Assembly: GCA_016271365.2 (NCBI GenBank)
Contig: CM057454.1
Coordinates: 1,166,505,055 to 1,166,569,054 of the forward strand
Source of the DNA: Neoceratodus forsteri
Taxonomy: Eukaryota; Chordata; Ceratodontiformes; Ceratodontidae
Length of the DNA stretch: 64,000 nt
Direction: 5' to 3'
The position numbers and the translations under genes were made by a program. Under the pieces are notes generated by a model. That model was not told the DNA's origin. It saw nothing but the letters and a program-made list of their open reading frames with translations, and searched no databases. Every line of letters starts with the position of its first letter. Position 1 is the stretch's first letter. Of this stretch, positions 32,846 to 43,690 are shown in pieces.

Positions 32846-33535
32846 ATGTGGCTGGACAACAGGACAGAAAGGGTAGTAGTAAACAGAGTCCACAGTGAAG
32901 AAAGGAGGGTTACTAGCGGGGTACCGCAGGATTCAGTACTGGGACCGGTCCTTTTTAATGTCTTTATAAGTGACATTGCAGAGGAACTGGAAGGAAAAGT
33001 ATGTCTTTTTGCAGACGACACGAAGATCTGCAACAGGGTTGATACAAAAGATGGAGTGGAAAGGATGAGAAGGGACTTGGCATGGTTGGAGGAATGGTCA
33101 AATGTATGGCAGCTTAGATTCAATGCAAAGAAGTACAAAGTAGTGCACCTGGGAAACAAAAACCCAGGGGAAGAGTACACATTGGTGTGTGAGTTACTGA
33201 CAACAGTAATAATGGAAAGGGACCTGGGGATAATTATATCAGATGACCTAAAGGTGGGCAAGCAATGTGAGAAGGCAGTAAGGAAGGCTGGGGGGATACT
33301 GAGATGCATAGGGAGAGGCATCTACAGTAGAAAACAGGAAGTTGTTATCCCTCTGTACAGATGGTTGGTGAGGCCCCATCTGGAGTACTGTGTGCAGTTC
33401 TGGAGACCCCATCTCCACAAAGAAGGACTTAAGGAGCTTAATATGCATATCCTTGAGAAAAGAAAGGGGGGGGACATGATGGAAACTTTCAAGTACCTCA
33501 AGGCAGTCAATAAAGTTCAAGAGGGTAGTATCTCA
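32846..33535 (+). pseudogene. CR1 RT to C-terminal fragment
   Basis: The plus-strand frame reads MWLDNRTERVVVNRVHSEER, TSGVPQDSVLGPVLFNVF, VCLFADDTKICNRVD (catalytic box intact), WQLRFNAKKYKVVHLG, ERDLGIIISDDLKVGKQC, YRWLVRPHLEYCVQFW and METFKYLKAVNKVQEGS. The remaining ~60 codons of the open frame (to 33,724) are read antisense through the adjoining minus-strand CR1 block and are not protein-like. Both ends are truncated. Confidence 0.85.
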
Positions 33536-33539
33536 CCCC

Positions 33540-34750
33540 CCCCATTGTGTACTCTTCTCCCATTCCTCCAACCTTGCCAAGTCCCTTTACATCCTCTCCA
33601 CCCCAACTTCTGTATCAACTCTGTTGCAGATATTTGTGTCGTCTGCAAAGAGACATACTTTTCCTTCCAGTCCCTCTGCAATGTCACTTATAAAGACATT
33701 AAAGAGGACCGGTCCCAGTACTGATCCCTATGGTACCCCACTAGTAACCCTCCTTTCTTCAGAGTAAACTCTGTTTATTATTACCCTCTGTATCCTGTTG
33801 TCCAGCCAATTTCTAACCCAGGCTACCACCTTGGGACCCACTCCAAGGCTGGCTAAGTTGTATATTAATCTTTTGTGTGAGACTGTGTCAAATGCCTGCT
33901 AAAGTCTAGGTAGGCCATGTCCACTGCCCCTCCCTGGTCTACCACATTGGTCACCCAGTCAAAGAAATCCATTAGATTCGTCTGACTTGATCTTCCTGCC
34001 GTGAATCCATGCTGCCTTGGGTTCTGTGCCCCATTGGCCTCTAGGAACTCAGCAATTCTTTCCGTTGGAAGTGATTCCATCATTTTCCCTACCACTGAGG
34101 TCAGACTGACAGGTCTGTAGTTTCCTGCCTCTGTCTTGCTCCCACTTTTGTGAAGGGGGGAATCACAACTGCCCTCCTCCGGTACTACACCATCCTTCCA
34201 CGATTTGTTAAAAAGGGTAGTCAGTGGTGTCACTAATTCTACCCTTAGTTCTTTTAGAATTCTTAGGTGAATCCTGTCAGGCCCCATTGCTTTGTCCACC
34301 TTCAGTTTTAAGAGTTCTTTCAGGACCCTTTCTTCTGTGAATGGACTGGTATCGACCTCCCTATCCAGAGTGCTTCTATTCTTTGATTTAGGTACGTCCC
34401 CCTCCTCTTCTTTTGTGAATACTGAGCAGAAGTATTCAGTCAGTATCTCTGCTTTTTCACTGTCATCCTCTGCCCACCCTCCTTTCCCTTTAGTAAGTCT
34501 CACTATCCCTTTCTTCATCTTTCTTCGCTCCCTAATGTACCTATAAAAGGTTTTATCCCCCTTCTTAGCTGGGTTGGCTATCTTTCCCTCAGTTTGGGCT
34601 TTTGCTATTTTGACTGCCTTGCCCACTTCCTTCTGCTTTAACTGGTACAGTTCTCTGTCCTGCTCCTTCTGTGTTTCCTTATACTTCTTTAATGCTACCT
34701 TTTTTTCCTTAACCTTCCTCACCACCTCTTTTGAGAACCATAGTGTTTTT
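33540..34750 (-). pseudogene. CR1 endonuclease-RT linker and RT 5' part
   Basis: The minus-strand frame 34,725-33,865 (286 codons) reads KGDKTFYRYIRERRKMKKGI, KAEILTEYFCSVFT, LKVDKAMGPDRIHLRILKEL, SGSKTEAGNYRPVSLTSVVG and MDFFDWVTNVVDQGGAVDMA. After a frame break it continues with the GVPQ and ADDT regions to about 33,570. This is the CR1 linker and RT fingers/palm. The endonuclease is missing upstream. Confidence 0.85.
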
Positions 34751-34862
34751 TTCCTTTATTTTGCTTTGTTGATTTGCTTCACACAAAGGCTTGTTGCCTC
34801 TATGATGGCTGTTTGGATGATAGGCAGTGGCCTGCCTCTGCTCGCTTCCTGTAGGCATGCTG

Positions 34863-35540
34863 GGCATATTCACAGGGAGTGGCACCATTAGGGTAGTACC
34901 ACTCAGGGTATGGGTTGAGGACTATGACCCCATCTGGGTGTTCCAAGTTGGTGTTGTGAAATGTCTCTTGCCCAGCCCCATTCACAGTTTGCACAGTGTC
35001 GGTGAACAGAGTTCTGCCCAATCTCCAGAATCTTAGGTGATCACTGATGATTTTGTCCCTTACACATTTTGGTGCCTCTGGGTGCAAATTCTTACTTGCT
35101 TCTTCCATTAGGCAGGACTGCCTGTTCTGTTTGATTTACTCCCAGACTCAGTGAGGAAAGGTAGGAAAGGACTTCCCATATGTGGTGTCAGCCATCCTAC
35201 GAATCAGTCTTTCCTCCTTAATACTATTTACTAGTCTGCTGCCCATGGCCTGGTTTGAGGGTGGCCAGTCCTGGTCGAGCCAGTGTCTCAGACTTGAAGA
35301 ATTAAATAACTTGTCCCCCACTGTCTCTGTGGAAAATTGCTAGAGCCTTCTCCAACTTTCTCTGGCTCCACAGAGGCAAGTGCTTGACGTGACTCACAGT
35401 AGCCCTCAAAATGAAGATACTGCTCTTAATTCTCCTCTTTCTCACTCATGATCTGTGCCCACGAGTGACAAAATGTCCTCACTCCTGAGACATTCCATTC
35501 GCTACTGGGTGCAGAGGTAGAGAACCTCCCAGTCCAGTGT
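34863..35540. other. No recognisable feature
   Basis: The flank of copy A. A minus-strand frame (35,108-34,800, 102 codons) crosses the copy A boundary and matches nothing I know, so I do not call it a gene. Confidence 0.35.
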
Positions 35541-35542
35541 CT

Positions 35543-35928
35543 TTTTTTAAATTGGTATTTTATTGATTTTCCCCTTTATCTTCTGTACCCAGGACCCCAT
35601 CAGACAAATACGTGTACGTGCGTGGAGGCACACCCACATGCTGGGTACTGGTCTGGCCATTTCCACTCCACCTCTGGCTATTGCCAATACACCCTTGCAC
35701 CTACACTTCCCACCAGACCTTCACTCAGTGAGAGAGGAACTACAGAGGGTGCGGGCATCCACCTAGGAGGGAGAGCCACTTTTTGGCCGCTTAATCCCAC
35801 TCAGTCCCTCCCTCCCCCATGCCAGCTCACAGATGACCAGAGGTCATTCTCAAACCCAGGTTACCGGCACAGTGTGAGGTAAGGCATCCAACACTTCAGC
35901 CCTCAGTGTCACCGAGCCATCTCCACTT
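35543..35928 (-). mobile_element. tRNA-headed retroposon
   Basis: The minus strand starts near 35,928 with the shared head (GGTGACACTGAGGGCTGAAG; B-box-like GGTTTGAGAATGA near 35,855) and ends with CAATAAAATACCAATTT before the A run seen as T at 35,541-35,547. Flanks share CAGTGTCT (35,535-35,542 and 35,929-35,936) within a longer imperfect match. The body differs from the other copies. Confidence 0.7.
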
Positions 35929-36316
35929 CAGTGTCTCTTGTACTTTGTCCTCCCCCTCTGGGCTAGGACTTGGACCCTAATATCACCAATCCCTCTGTTG
36001 CACTGTCCATTTGGGACATAGGTGTGGAAACTTCTCTTTTTTCCTACCCTTGCAGTGGGTCAACAATCTTACTTGCTCTTGCCATAACACACTCTGTAGA
36101 ACTTTCCCCAACAGGTTCAACCTGGTGCTGTGTGCTGCTACTGCTGCAGGCAGGGTCTTCTGCCTAGGTCCACATGGGAGCCAATCGAGTTCTTGTTGCC
36201 ATCTCTGGTGCTGCACCCCTGCTCATTCCAATCTTCACAAGACAGTCTGAGCATTGAGGTATCAAAATCACATCCCTTCCAGCCTTTAGACAAAGAATAT
36301 ATATATATATATATAT

Positions 36317-36835
36317 TTTTTGTGCTTCCCACCATTGGTGCCTTCTGCCCAATCATGGACCCTCAGCTGCAACTCCCACATCAGCCACCCTCCTGATACC
36401 CCCTGTCTTACCCCCCAGGGCAGAGTCGCAGCACCTGAACCCCTCTGAGAGTGCCACAATTGACAGGGTAGGGCGGGAGTTGGCCTGGGAGCTAATTGCT
36501 TGTTAAATAAAGTGATTGCTTGATTGCAGCCGGGGCGAGCGTCATCCAGGCAGTGGGTGGCAGGCTTTCTTGGTGTTTGCAAGAGCGGGGGGGTGCAGTG
36601 ATGACCAGCGTCCACCCTGCCCTCTGAACATGCTTGGTGTCAGTGCAAGTAGTACACCCAGCCTCTGCACCGACACACTCCCAACCCTCTCCCCCTGGAA
36701 AAGGAGAGCAGTCTATGGACGCTCAATCCTTCTCCCTCCCAGCCATCCCTCTGGTATCCCAGGATCGTTCCTGAACCAGGGTCACAGCGTCAGAGGTCAG
36801 TGCCCTGCCCCTGCTACAATGGTTCAGCCCTACAC
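36317..36835 (-). mobile_element. tRNA-headed retroposon, degenerate head
   Basis: The minus strand from about 36,830 carries the head (CTCTGACGCTGTGACCC, GGTTCAGGAACGATCC) and the following block seen on the plus strand as GGACGCTCAATCCTTCTCCC (about 36,718). It ends at the T run 36,317-36,323. An AT dinucleotide run (36,297-36,316) adjoins. No TSD is clear. Yet another unrelated body. Confidence 0.6.
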
Positions 36836-38167
36836 AATACATATTTGTACTAGATAGCCAGGAATTGCTACACCCGGAGGCAACCTTTCACCATAGAAGA
36901 CCCTCTCCATCTCTCTCAGTGCTGCCACCTCCTCAGTTATCATAGCTCAGGCATGATTCAGATAGCGGGGTTTTCCCAAAGCCATGTCTGAAAGCAAACA
37001 CAAAAACATTTTGTTACTGAATTGCTCACTAGTCATATATTGTCTCACAAAATGGCTCCCTGCTGATGTATGTACATTGCTGACCCTGCCCTGTAATGGC
37101 ATCTAACTTTTCTTGTGCACTGAAATCTGTTCAACTTGCTGAAAACTGTGTTTCTGATCTTTCTGGCTACTGAAATTAAATTAAGCTGCAGACAGTTTCT
37201 CTGCTGGTACATTTCTGCACATTCATAGGAATTTTTAAACTGGTAACCAGACTTTGCAATCCACATAGCTTATTGCTGCTTCTTGCTTGTATCTTTCATC
37301 CTCTATTGTACCTTTATTGCCTTTTTTTTTTACCTCTAGGACCATGGAATATATATTATTAGAAAATGGGCACCAGAAAAGCTTCATTCTGATTGGCTAA
37401 ACACCCTTGTACCCAGGCTGTTATTTCTTAATGCCACCCTCAAAATAACAAGTTCCTCCTGGCAGCACCCATTACCATCTAGTATCCCTGTGCTCATACC
37501 CTGATAGCTGTAATTTTTTACTGTTTGCTTACCGAGAGAGCGAGCTACAGCCTGCCCGAAGTACATAGTCTCAGTCCTCAATACAGTTCATAATAACGAA
37601 ATACAAAAAGTAACAAGTATTTAAAAAATATAATCTTCTTTTCTTGTTGTTGTTTGCTAGTCAGCCAGGCTTGATTCAGGGCCTCCATTCCTCTACGCAC
37701 TGTCACAACTGCCGCTACCCGGCAGCACAACTCCATCTCTACCAGCAATTCAAAACTCCCACTCCTCAGTTAAGAAACTATCCACCGGTACTGCAACCTT
37801 CATATTTTTAAACAAAAACTAAATACCTCCTTTTTTTATCCAGAGGTCATCGCCCGACTTCCGTATCCCCGGATAGCGTGTCACAAGACACTGAGTCATT
37901 CTCGCTTCACACCCAAGTCTCTCGCTCTCTGGTCTCACTCAGACAACCAAACCCACATTAATCCACGTAGCATGAATACATAACGGGGATGACAAAAAAT
38001 TATAACTAACAATTCACGGAGTAGAGCTATCCAAAACTGACACTCCAACTTAATAAAAAAAAAAAAAAAAAATCACAAACAGCAGCACCCTCTAGTGGTA
38101 CCAAATGAACTACAGCAAAGTACCAAAGGGCCTATTTTACACAACCCAACATTTCTATTAATTTTTA
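36836..38167. other. No recognisable gene
   Basis: Low-information A/T-rich sequence with an A run at 38,056-38,072. I see no conserved frame or named repeat. Confidence 0.35.
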
Positions 38168-40095
38168 TGTTGGCTCGCACTTGCGCGCTAGCCAACATAT
38201 TGCATTAGTAGCAGATTTGGAGGCGCAGTCACTGTTGGGCGAATGCAGGGCATGCATCAGTAGGTGCGTCCCTCATTCCCCAATAAGCCAGCATGCAGGT
38301 GCCACACCAAGAATACATAATGTGATGAGCACATCTAAGGCAAGGTCTGCTGCAATGAGGGCAAAGCTCATCATATGCAGTGGCACCTCCTGACGTGCCT
38401 TTCCTGGTGAAGCATTCTATAAATGTGACAGCAGTGACTGCTGCCACCGCCTGCCACAGTGCCAATTTCGGGGGTGCCCAGTCCCCCTGTTGGCATGCCC
38501 TGACCCTTCTTGTGCCAATGGGGGAGCCCACTGTCCATCAGAATAATGCCCCCCATTTGTTGTGTGCTGAGGGGAGTGCCCAATCCCCTTCGGCTGTAGC
38601 CCCCCCCTTCAGTTTGTGCTGACAGGGGTGCCCAATCCCCCATCGGCTAACGACCCCAAACACTCGGGTAACATGCTGGGAGCCCACCCCAGCATGCCAA
38701 ATGTCCTGCAATTTTTTTTTTAAACCTGTAAAAGAAGAAAATGGTCCCTCATGGTCTCCCCCACTTCGTTATGTGCCGGTGGGGGTGCCAAATCACCCAT
38801 CAGCTAGCCCCCCCAAACAGTCAGGTGGCATGCTGGGAGCCCATCCCAGCATGCCAAATGCCCCTAAAAAAAAAAAAAAAGTCCTGCAATGTTTTGTTTT
38901 TTTTTTAAACCTGTAAAAGTAGAAAACAGTCCCTTGCGGTCTGTCCGGCTCCTTCCCCAGCTCGCGCCCACCCTCTGCGCACCCTGCCTCCTCACTCCCT
39001 TCCTTCACCCCATACTTACCTCCGGAGTCTGGCACAATGATCTTTGGTGGACCGGGAACACGTCAGCCCTCTTCAAAGCCGACCGCGAACTCAAGCAATG
39101 CCGGTAAACTGTATAACGGCATAAATAGGATTTTTTTCAACTTTGGTGCATATCTCAGGCATTTTTAGGAATACTGGCACCAAATTTTCAACATGGGGTT
39201 ATTGGGGCCCCTCCTCATAAATTCAGTCTCTGTCATGGCATTACTCTGTCTCGAAAGGTGATTTCCCGGTCACTGTGCGGAATCACCTTTTGGGACTGAT
39301 TAACAAAAGGACAGTGCCACTGTTCATGAGGTGGGCTATCAAAAAGCCTATGTTGCAAATTTGGTGAAAAAAATCAAAAAAATGACTGTTTTAAGAACGT
39401 GCATTGCGTAGTTTCCACGCACGCTCGTAACTTCGTGAATTTGTAATATTTTCACTCGAGATTTTCAACATTGGCATTTTTCCACACCTCCTTATCAACA
39501 GTACAACTGTCATTTTACATATCCTGGCCAAAATTGTTTTCGCACTTTCGGCGCAGAATAGCGTGGTCTCTCTGCGAAGTCCATTTTCGGGACAGTTTGA
39601 GAAAATGACAGTAACACTGTTCATGAGCAGAGGTCCTAAAATGCATATGTTGAAAATGTGGTGATGAAAGTCCATAAAATGACTCTGTTACAAGCATGCG
39701 TTGCACAGTTTCCATGCACCCTTGTAACTTTACAGATTTGCAATATTTTCAAGCCAGATTTTTAGCATTGACATTTTTTCACACTTCCTTATGAACAGTA
39801 CAGCTGTCATTTTTCACATCCTGCCCAAAATGTGATTTTGCACCTGTGGCGCAGAATGCCGTGGTCGCTGTGGGAAATCAACTTTTCGGACAGATTAACA
39901 AAATCACAGTGCCACTGTTCATGAGGGGAGGTCCCAAAATGCCTATGTTGAAAATATGTCTCTTCAGGGTGGGGGTGAGGTTGGCATCAGTTCAATACTT
40001 CACTGCCATTCCTATTATGCATCTCTAACTCCTGCACTATGAATGCCAATGACAGTGAGACAACATTCGACATTGACAAATGCTTGTTAATAATA
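38168..40095 (+). repeat. Foldback tandem-array element, copy C1
   Basis: It starts at a hairpin (TGTTGGCT ... AGCCAACA, 38,169-38,198). A GC-rich part follows, in which GGCATGCTGGGAGCCC plus its complement forms palindromes (38,668-38,700, 38,825-38,857). Then come a splice-donor-like site (39,012-39,024, minus strand), a lead-in with palindromic AAGGTGATTTC/GAATCACCTT (39,255-39,298), and ~298-bp units at 39,350-39,955. It ends with the motif ATTCGACATTGACAAATG at 40,067. No protein domain seen; a non-autonomous element is the likeliest explanation. Confidence 0.65.
39012..39024 (-). other. Splice-donor-like site conserved in C1 and C2
   Basis: The minus strand reads CCGGAG then GTAAGTATG, a strong vertebrate 5' splice-site match. 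The same position in copy C2 (41,943-41,955) reads GGAG then GTAAGTACG. Copy C3 (plus strand, 53,881-53,890) has the weaker GGAG GTAGTG. This suggests the element is transcribed from the strand opposite to C1's plus orientation. Confidence 0.4.
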
Positions 40096-40151
40096 TTTTA
40101 CAGTCTTTTCGTAAAATCATTATAAAAAAATGTAAGCCCATTTTCTAAGTG

Positions 40152-40312
40152 TAATAATATCCTCCATGGTGGGTGTTATGGGCTATAACAGACCTTCCAG
40201 GGTCTATAAGGCCCTCCACCTGTGGTGTTGGGCTTCATTATGCCCCAGGGCGGTCTGTTATAGCCCAATAACGCCCACCCTGTCGGGTATTATTACTTAC
40301 TTTACCAATGTA
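40152..40312. mobile_element. ~160-bp palindromic MITE-like sequence
   Basis: The left arm from 40,152 (GTAATAATATCC ... GGGCTATAACAGACC) is repeated inverted at the right (GGTCTGTTATAGCCC ... GGGTATTATTAC), with ~44-bp arms and a partly self-complementary centre. The TSD is unclear. It lies just after C1. Confidence 0.6.
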
Positions 40313-40389
40313 CTATGTTACTTGCAACTCTCTTAACCTGTCTCTCTCATTTGTAATTGTACTGCAATGTATGTGTATCTGTTAACCCT

Positions 40390-40486
40390 TGTATTTTTGA
40401 CTTGTACCCTCTTGGGTCATGCCTGAAAACAGGCAGTTTGCCTAGTGCACTTACCTGATTATCAAAAGCTAATAAATAAATAACTA
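40390..40486 (+). mobile_element. LINE 3' tail fragment
   Basis: GGGTCATGCCTGAAAACAGG, then CAGTTTGCCTAGTGC and ATCAAAAGCTAATAAATAAA, is a LINE-type 3' end with an AATAAATAA repeat. It matches, with changes, the 3' tail of the minus-strand SINE at 6,626-6,715. Confidence 0.6.
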
Positions 40487-41024
40487 GTTCAGGAAAACTC
40501 TATTTACACCTGCTCAAAGTAACCTGTAAGACCCAAAGTCTTTCTTTGCACAGTGTTGAGTGTTGCCTGTTCTGCATCCCGCATATGCAACTCACAGTCC
40601 AACTGTTTAGAAAATGCCCTGTTGCTGAACACATTCCTCAATGCTCACAGTCTATACTCAGAAATTTCTGTTTGTTGTACCTGTCTTCACATTTTGCATT
40701 CCTTCTTTGCACATAAATCACATTGCTTGCAAACAGGTTCAGCTGACTTGTCAGTTACACACAGTTTGTTCGCTTAGTTATTTACTCACTGTATTCAGTA
40801 GCTGGTTCCCTCAGATGGAAAATGTCAGCCTGCTGCCAATTCTAGGAAGGCCTCAGGGTGAAACGGGCTGGCGTGCCCACTGATCATAGCCAAGAACACT
40901 TCAATCACTCTCCAGTCGGTCAGACAACAGGTTGAGCCTGAAATTACACTGTACTAGTCTGTTTACTAAAGTTTAGAACACTCACAAGCTCCTCAATGGT
41001 TGACCCTGGTCTAACTAGCTCGCT

Positions 41025-41060
<36 letters not shown>

Positions 41061-41446
41061 GCAAACACTCTGCAGCACACAGATGCTGGCTAGGAGCGGG
41101 ACCGGATGCTGCCACACCAGTCACTTGTTGCTGTGCAAATGAGCACCTTTCTCACCTCTCTTGCTCTTCCTTCATGGTGATCATTGAGCAGGAGCAAATT
41201 TAAACTGCAAACTGTAACTTTTTTCTTTGGCTGCAAGTTTCAGCAGCTGGAGTGCCTTTTTGAACATTTTTGCATTCATTTGTGTGCATGCTCAAGGAAC
41301 GTTTTATTATAGTATGACTTTTTGGAGGTATTTGACCCTCCTATCCAATGCAGTGCTCAGTGCAGCAGACGTGACCATACCGCACCAATAGATGGCATGC
41401 TGCATATGACAGCAGTTCGTCTGCAGTGGTCTTTACTTGAAAGAAA
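40487..41446. other. Unassigned; contains a TC microsatellite
   Basis: A (TC)n run lies at about 41,030-41,055. No conserved coding frame; the 553-877 offset frames around 40,553-40,883 are not protein-like. Confidence 0.4.
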
Positions 41447-43690
41447 ACCACCGCTGCAATCAGCGGTGGTAACGTGTGTGCATTAGCATATTGACATCAC
41501 CCACGGCTGCTTGAAATCCCTCCCACTTCCTCCCTCTGCTGCTGTCCTCCCCACTCCCTTGTTATTGCCCTCCCCCAATGCTGTGTGCCAAGGGGGGTAC
41601 CCAATCCCACTCAGCTCAGGCATCCCCCCAAGCACACGGTATGGCTGACTGAGATGCCCAATACCCGTCAGTTGCAGCGCCCCCAGCAAACACCCAGGTG
41701 GCATGCTGGGAGCTCACCCCAGTGTGCTCATGCACCCCCCCCAGCATACTGTATGGCCAACAGGGATGCCCATTCCCCATCGATGCCAGCTCTCCTCCCA
41801 ACAAACACCCAGGTAGCATGCCAAAAGCCTCCCACATTGTCATTTTGTTTTTTGTTACCTGTGAAAACAGAAAACGGTCCCTCACTGTCTCTGGGGCCCT
41901 TCCCTCAACCCACACCCACCCTCTGTGCACCCCCCTCACCCCGTACTTACCTCCAGAGCTTGGCATGACGATCTTTGGTGGAGCAGGAACATGTCTGCAC
42001 CTTTCAAAGCCAACTGAAAACTGAAGAAATGCTGGTAAGCTGTATAATGGCATACATGTTTTTTTCTAAAATTATGTGGGTATCTTGGCCATTTTTGCGA
42101 ATTTTGGCACCAAATTTTCAACATGGTGTTCTTGGGACGCCACCTCATGAAGTGAGTCACTGTCATGTCATTATTCAGTCCTGAAAGGTGATTTTGCTGT
42201 CACTGTGTGGAATCACCTTTCAGGACCAGTTAATGAAACGACAGTGTTGCTGTTCATGAGGTTGGCTCCCAAAAAGCCTGTGTTGCAACTTTGGTGAATA
42301 AATTCAAAAAAATGACTATGTTACAGGCGTGCATTGCGCTGTTTCCACGCACACTTCTACCTTCATGAATTTGTAATATTTTCACTCCAGATTTTCAGCA
42401 TTGGCATTTTTTCACACCTCCTTATGAACAGTGGAAATGTAATTTTTCATATCCTGGCCAAAATGTGTTTTCGCACATCCGACGCACAATGGCGAGGTCG
42501 CTATGGGAAATCAATGTTTGGGACAGATTATGAAAACCACAGTGACACTGTCCATGAGCAGAGGTCACAAAAAGTCTATGTTGAAAATCTGGTGACAAAA
42601 TTCCAAAAAATGATAGTGTTATGCGTGTGCGTGCGCAGTTTCCAAGCACACTTGTAACTTTGAGAATTTGTAATGTTTTCACTCCAGATTTTCAACAGTG
42701 ACATTTTTTCTTACCTCCTTATGAACAGTACAGCTGTCATTTTTCACATCCTGGCCAAAATGTATTTCTGCACATCTGGTGCACAATGATACGGTCGCTG
42801 TGCGAAATCAACATTTGGGACAGATTAAGAAAAACATAGTGCCACTGTTCATATGCAGAGGTCACAAAATGCCTATGTTGAAAATTTGATGAAAGAAGTC
42901 CATAAAATTTCCACATACTCTTGAAAGTTTGAGCATTTTTAATATTTTCACTCCAGATTTTCAACATTGTCATCTCTTCACACCTCTGTATGAATAGTAC
43001 AGCTGTCATTTTCATATCCTGCCTGAACTGTGTTTTCACACACGCGGCGCAGAATGGCACGCTCGCTAAAGGAAATAAATGTTCAGGACAGATTAACAAA
43101 ATCACAGTTCCACAGTTCATGAGTAGCTGTCCAAAATGCTTTTATGAGGTGGGGAGTCACAAAAAGGCCATGTTGAAAATTTATAGTGCAAATACCAGCA
43201 AACACCCAGCGCGTTAAGCTTTCTAACTATAACATTCCACCCTGTACAGACTGACAGGCATCAGAGGTGTACTTTTGGATTGCCAGCTGTAGTGCTCACA
43301 CTATTCCACCCCCATCCTCACCCTTCAGCCAGTGACAGGCATAGAGGTGTGCCTTGGACCCCAGAGTTCACCCCATTCTCCTATGATGCACCCATTTTAG
43401 CATATCTCCTTATGGAATGGGGTGACTGTAAAGCCGAATACCCCAACACACGCCTCAACACTTGTCAGTGTCTGCAGGATAGGGTGAGGTGAAACGGCTT
43501 GAACATTATGGTTGATGATCCAAACACACACCCCAATGCCTGTCCATCTCTGCAGGGTGGGGGTGGGGTTGCCGTTACTTCAGTACGTCACTGCCATTCC
43601 TATTCTGCTGCTGTCTAACTCATACACTTCCAATGGTAATACCAGCAAGCAAACATTCGGCATTGACAAAAGCTTGTTAGAAGTGCCAGT
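41447..43690 (+). repeat. Foldback tandem-array element, copy C2
   Basis: Opens with a perfect hairpin (ACCACCGCTG, 4-base loop, CAGCGGTGGT; 41,447-41,470) followed by TGCATTAG, as in C1. The GC-rich palindromic part (to 41,940), the splice-donor-like site, the lead-in with AAAGGTGATTTT/GAATCACCTTT (42,185-42,222) and three ~280-298-bp units (42,300-43,180) follow in the same order as C1. It then has a block of alternating AGACTGACAGGCATC-like and inverted CAATGCCTGTCCATC-like repeats (43,240-43,560) and the motif ATTCGGCATTGACAAAAG at 43,655. Confidence 0.65.

Larger units (their letters stand above)
32612..34805. mobile_element. CR1 complex with internal inversion, inside copy A
   Basis: Three blocks: minus-strand CR1 3' end and tail (32,612-32,850; RVVDTWNNLPEEVVDSKTVG), a plus-strand CR1 block (32,850-33,535) and a minus-strand CR1 5' block (34,750-33,540). 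Copy B is uninterrupted at this place (TGCTGCTTTGGATGACAGG at 49,919), so the whole complex entered after A and B separated. The middle and 5' blocks overlap in content (both encode the SGVPQ/ADDT part of RT), so this is more than a simple inversion. Confidence 0.8.
29473..34862 (+). repeat. Unidentified ~2.8-kb repeat, copy A
   Basis: Apart from insertions this region matches 44,676-49,976 (copy B) along its whole length. Copy A starts with TGTAACCCCCCCC at 29,473. Homology with B ends at 34,862 (GGCATGCTGGGC), after which the flanks differ. An inner segment 29,473-31,017 begins TGTAACC and ends GGTTACA, like an LTR, with AATAAAG at about 30,123, but I found no primer site or pol gene. Insertions absent from B: a 334-bp element at 31,523 and a CR1 complex at about 32,612-34,805. 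Short frames inside (29,847-30,092) are not conserved as proteins. Confidence 0.75.

Noticed and set aside
34800..35108. 102-codon minus-strand frame as a possible gene
   Set aside because: It crosses the edge of repeat copy A at 34,862, shows no known domain, and copy B does not keep the frame.
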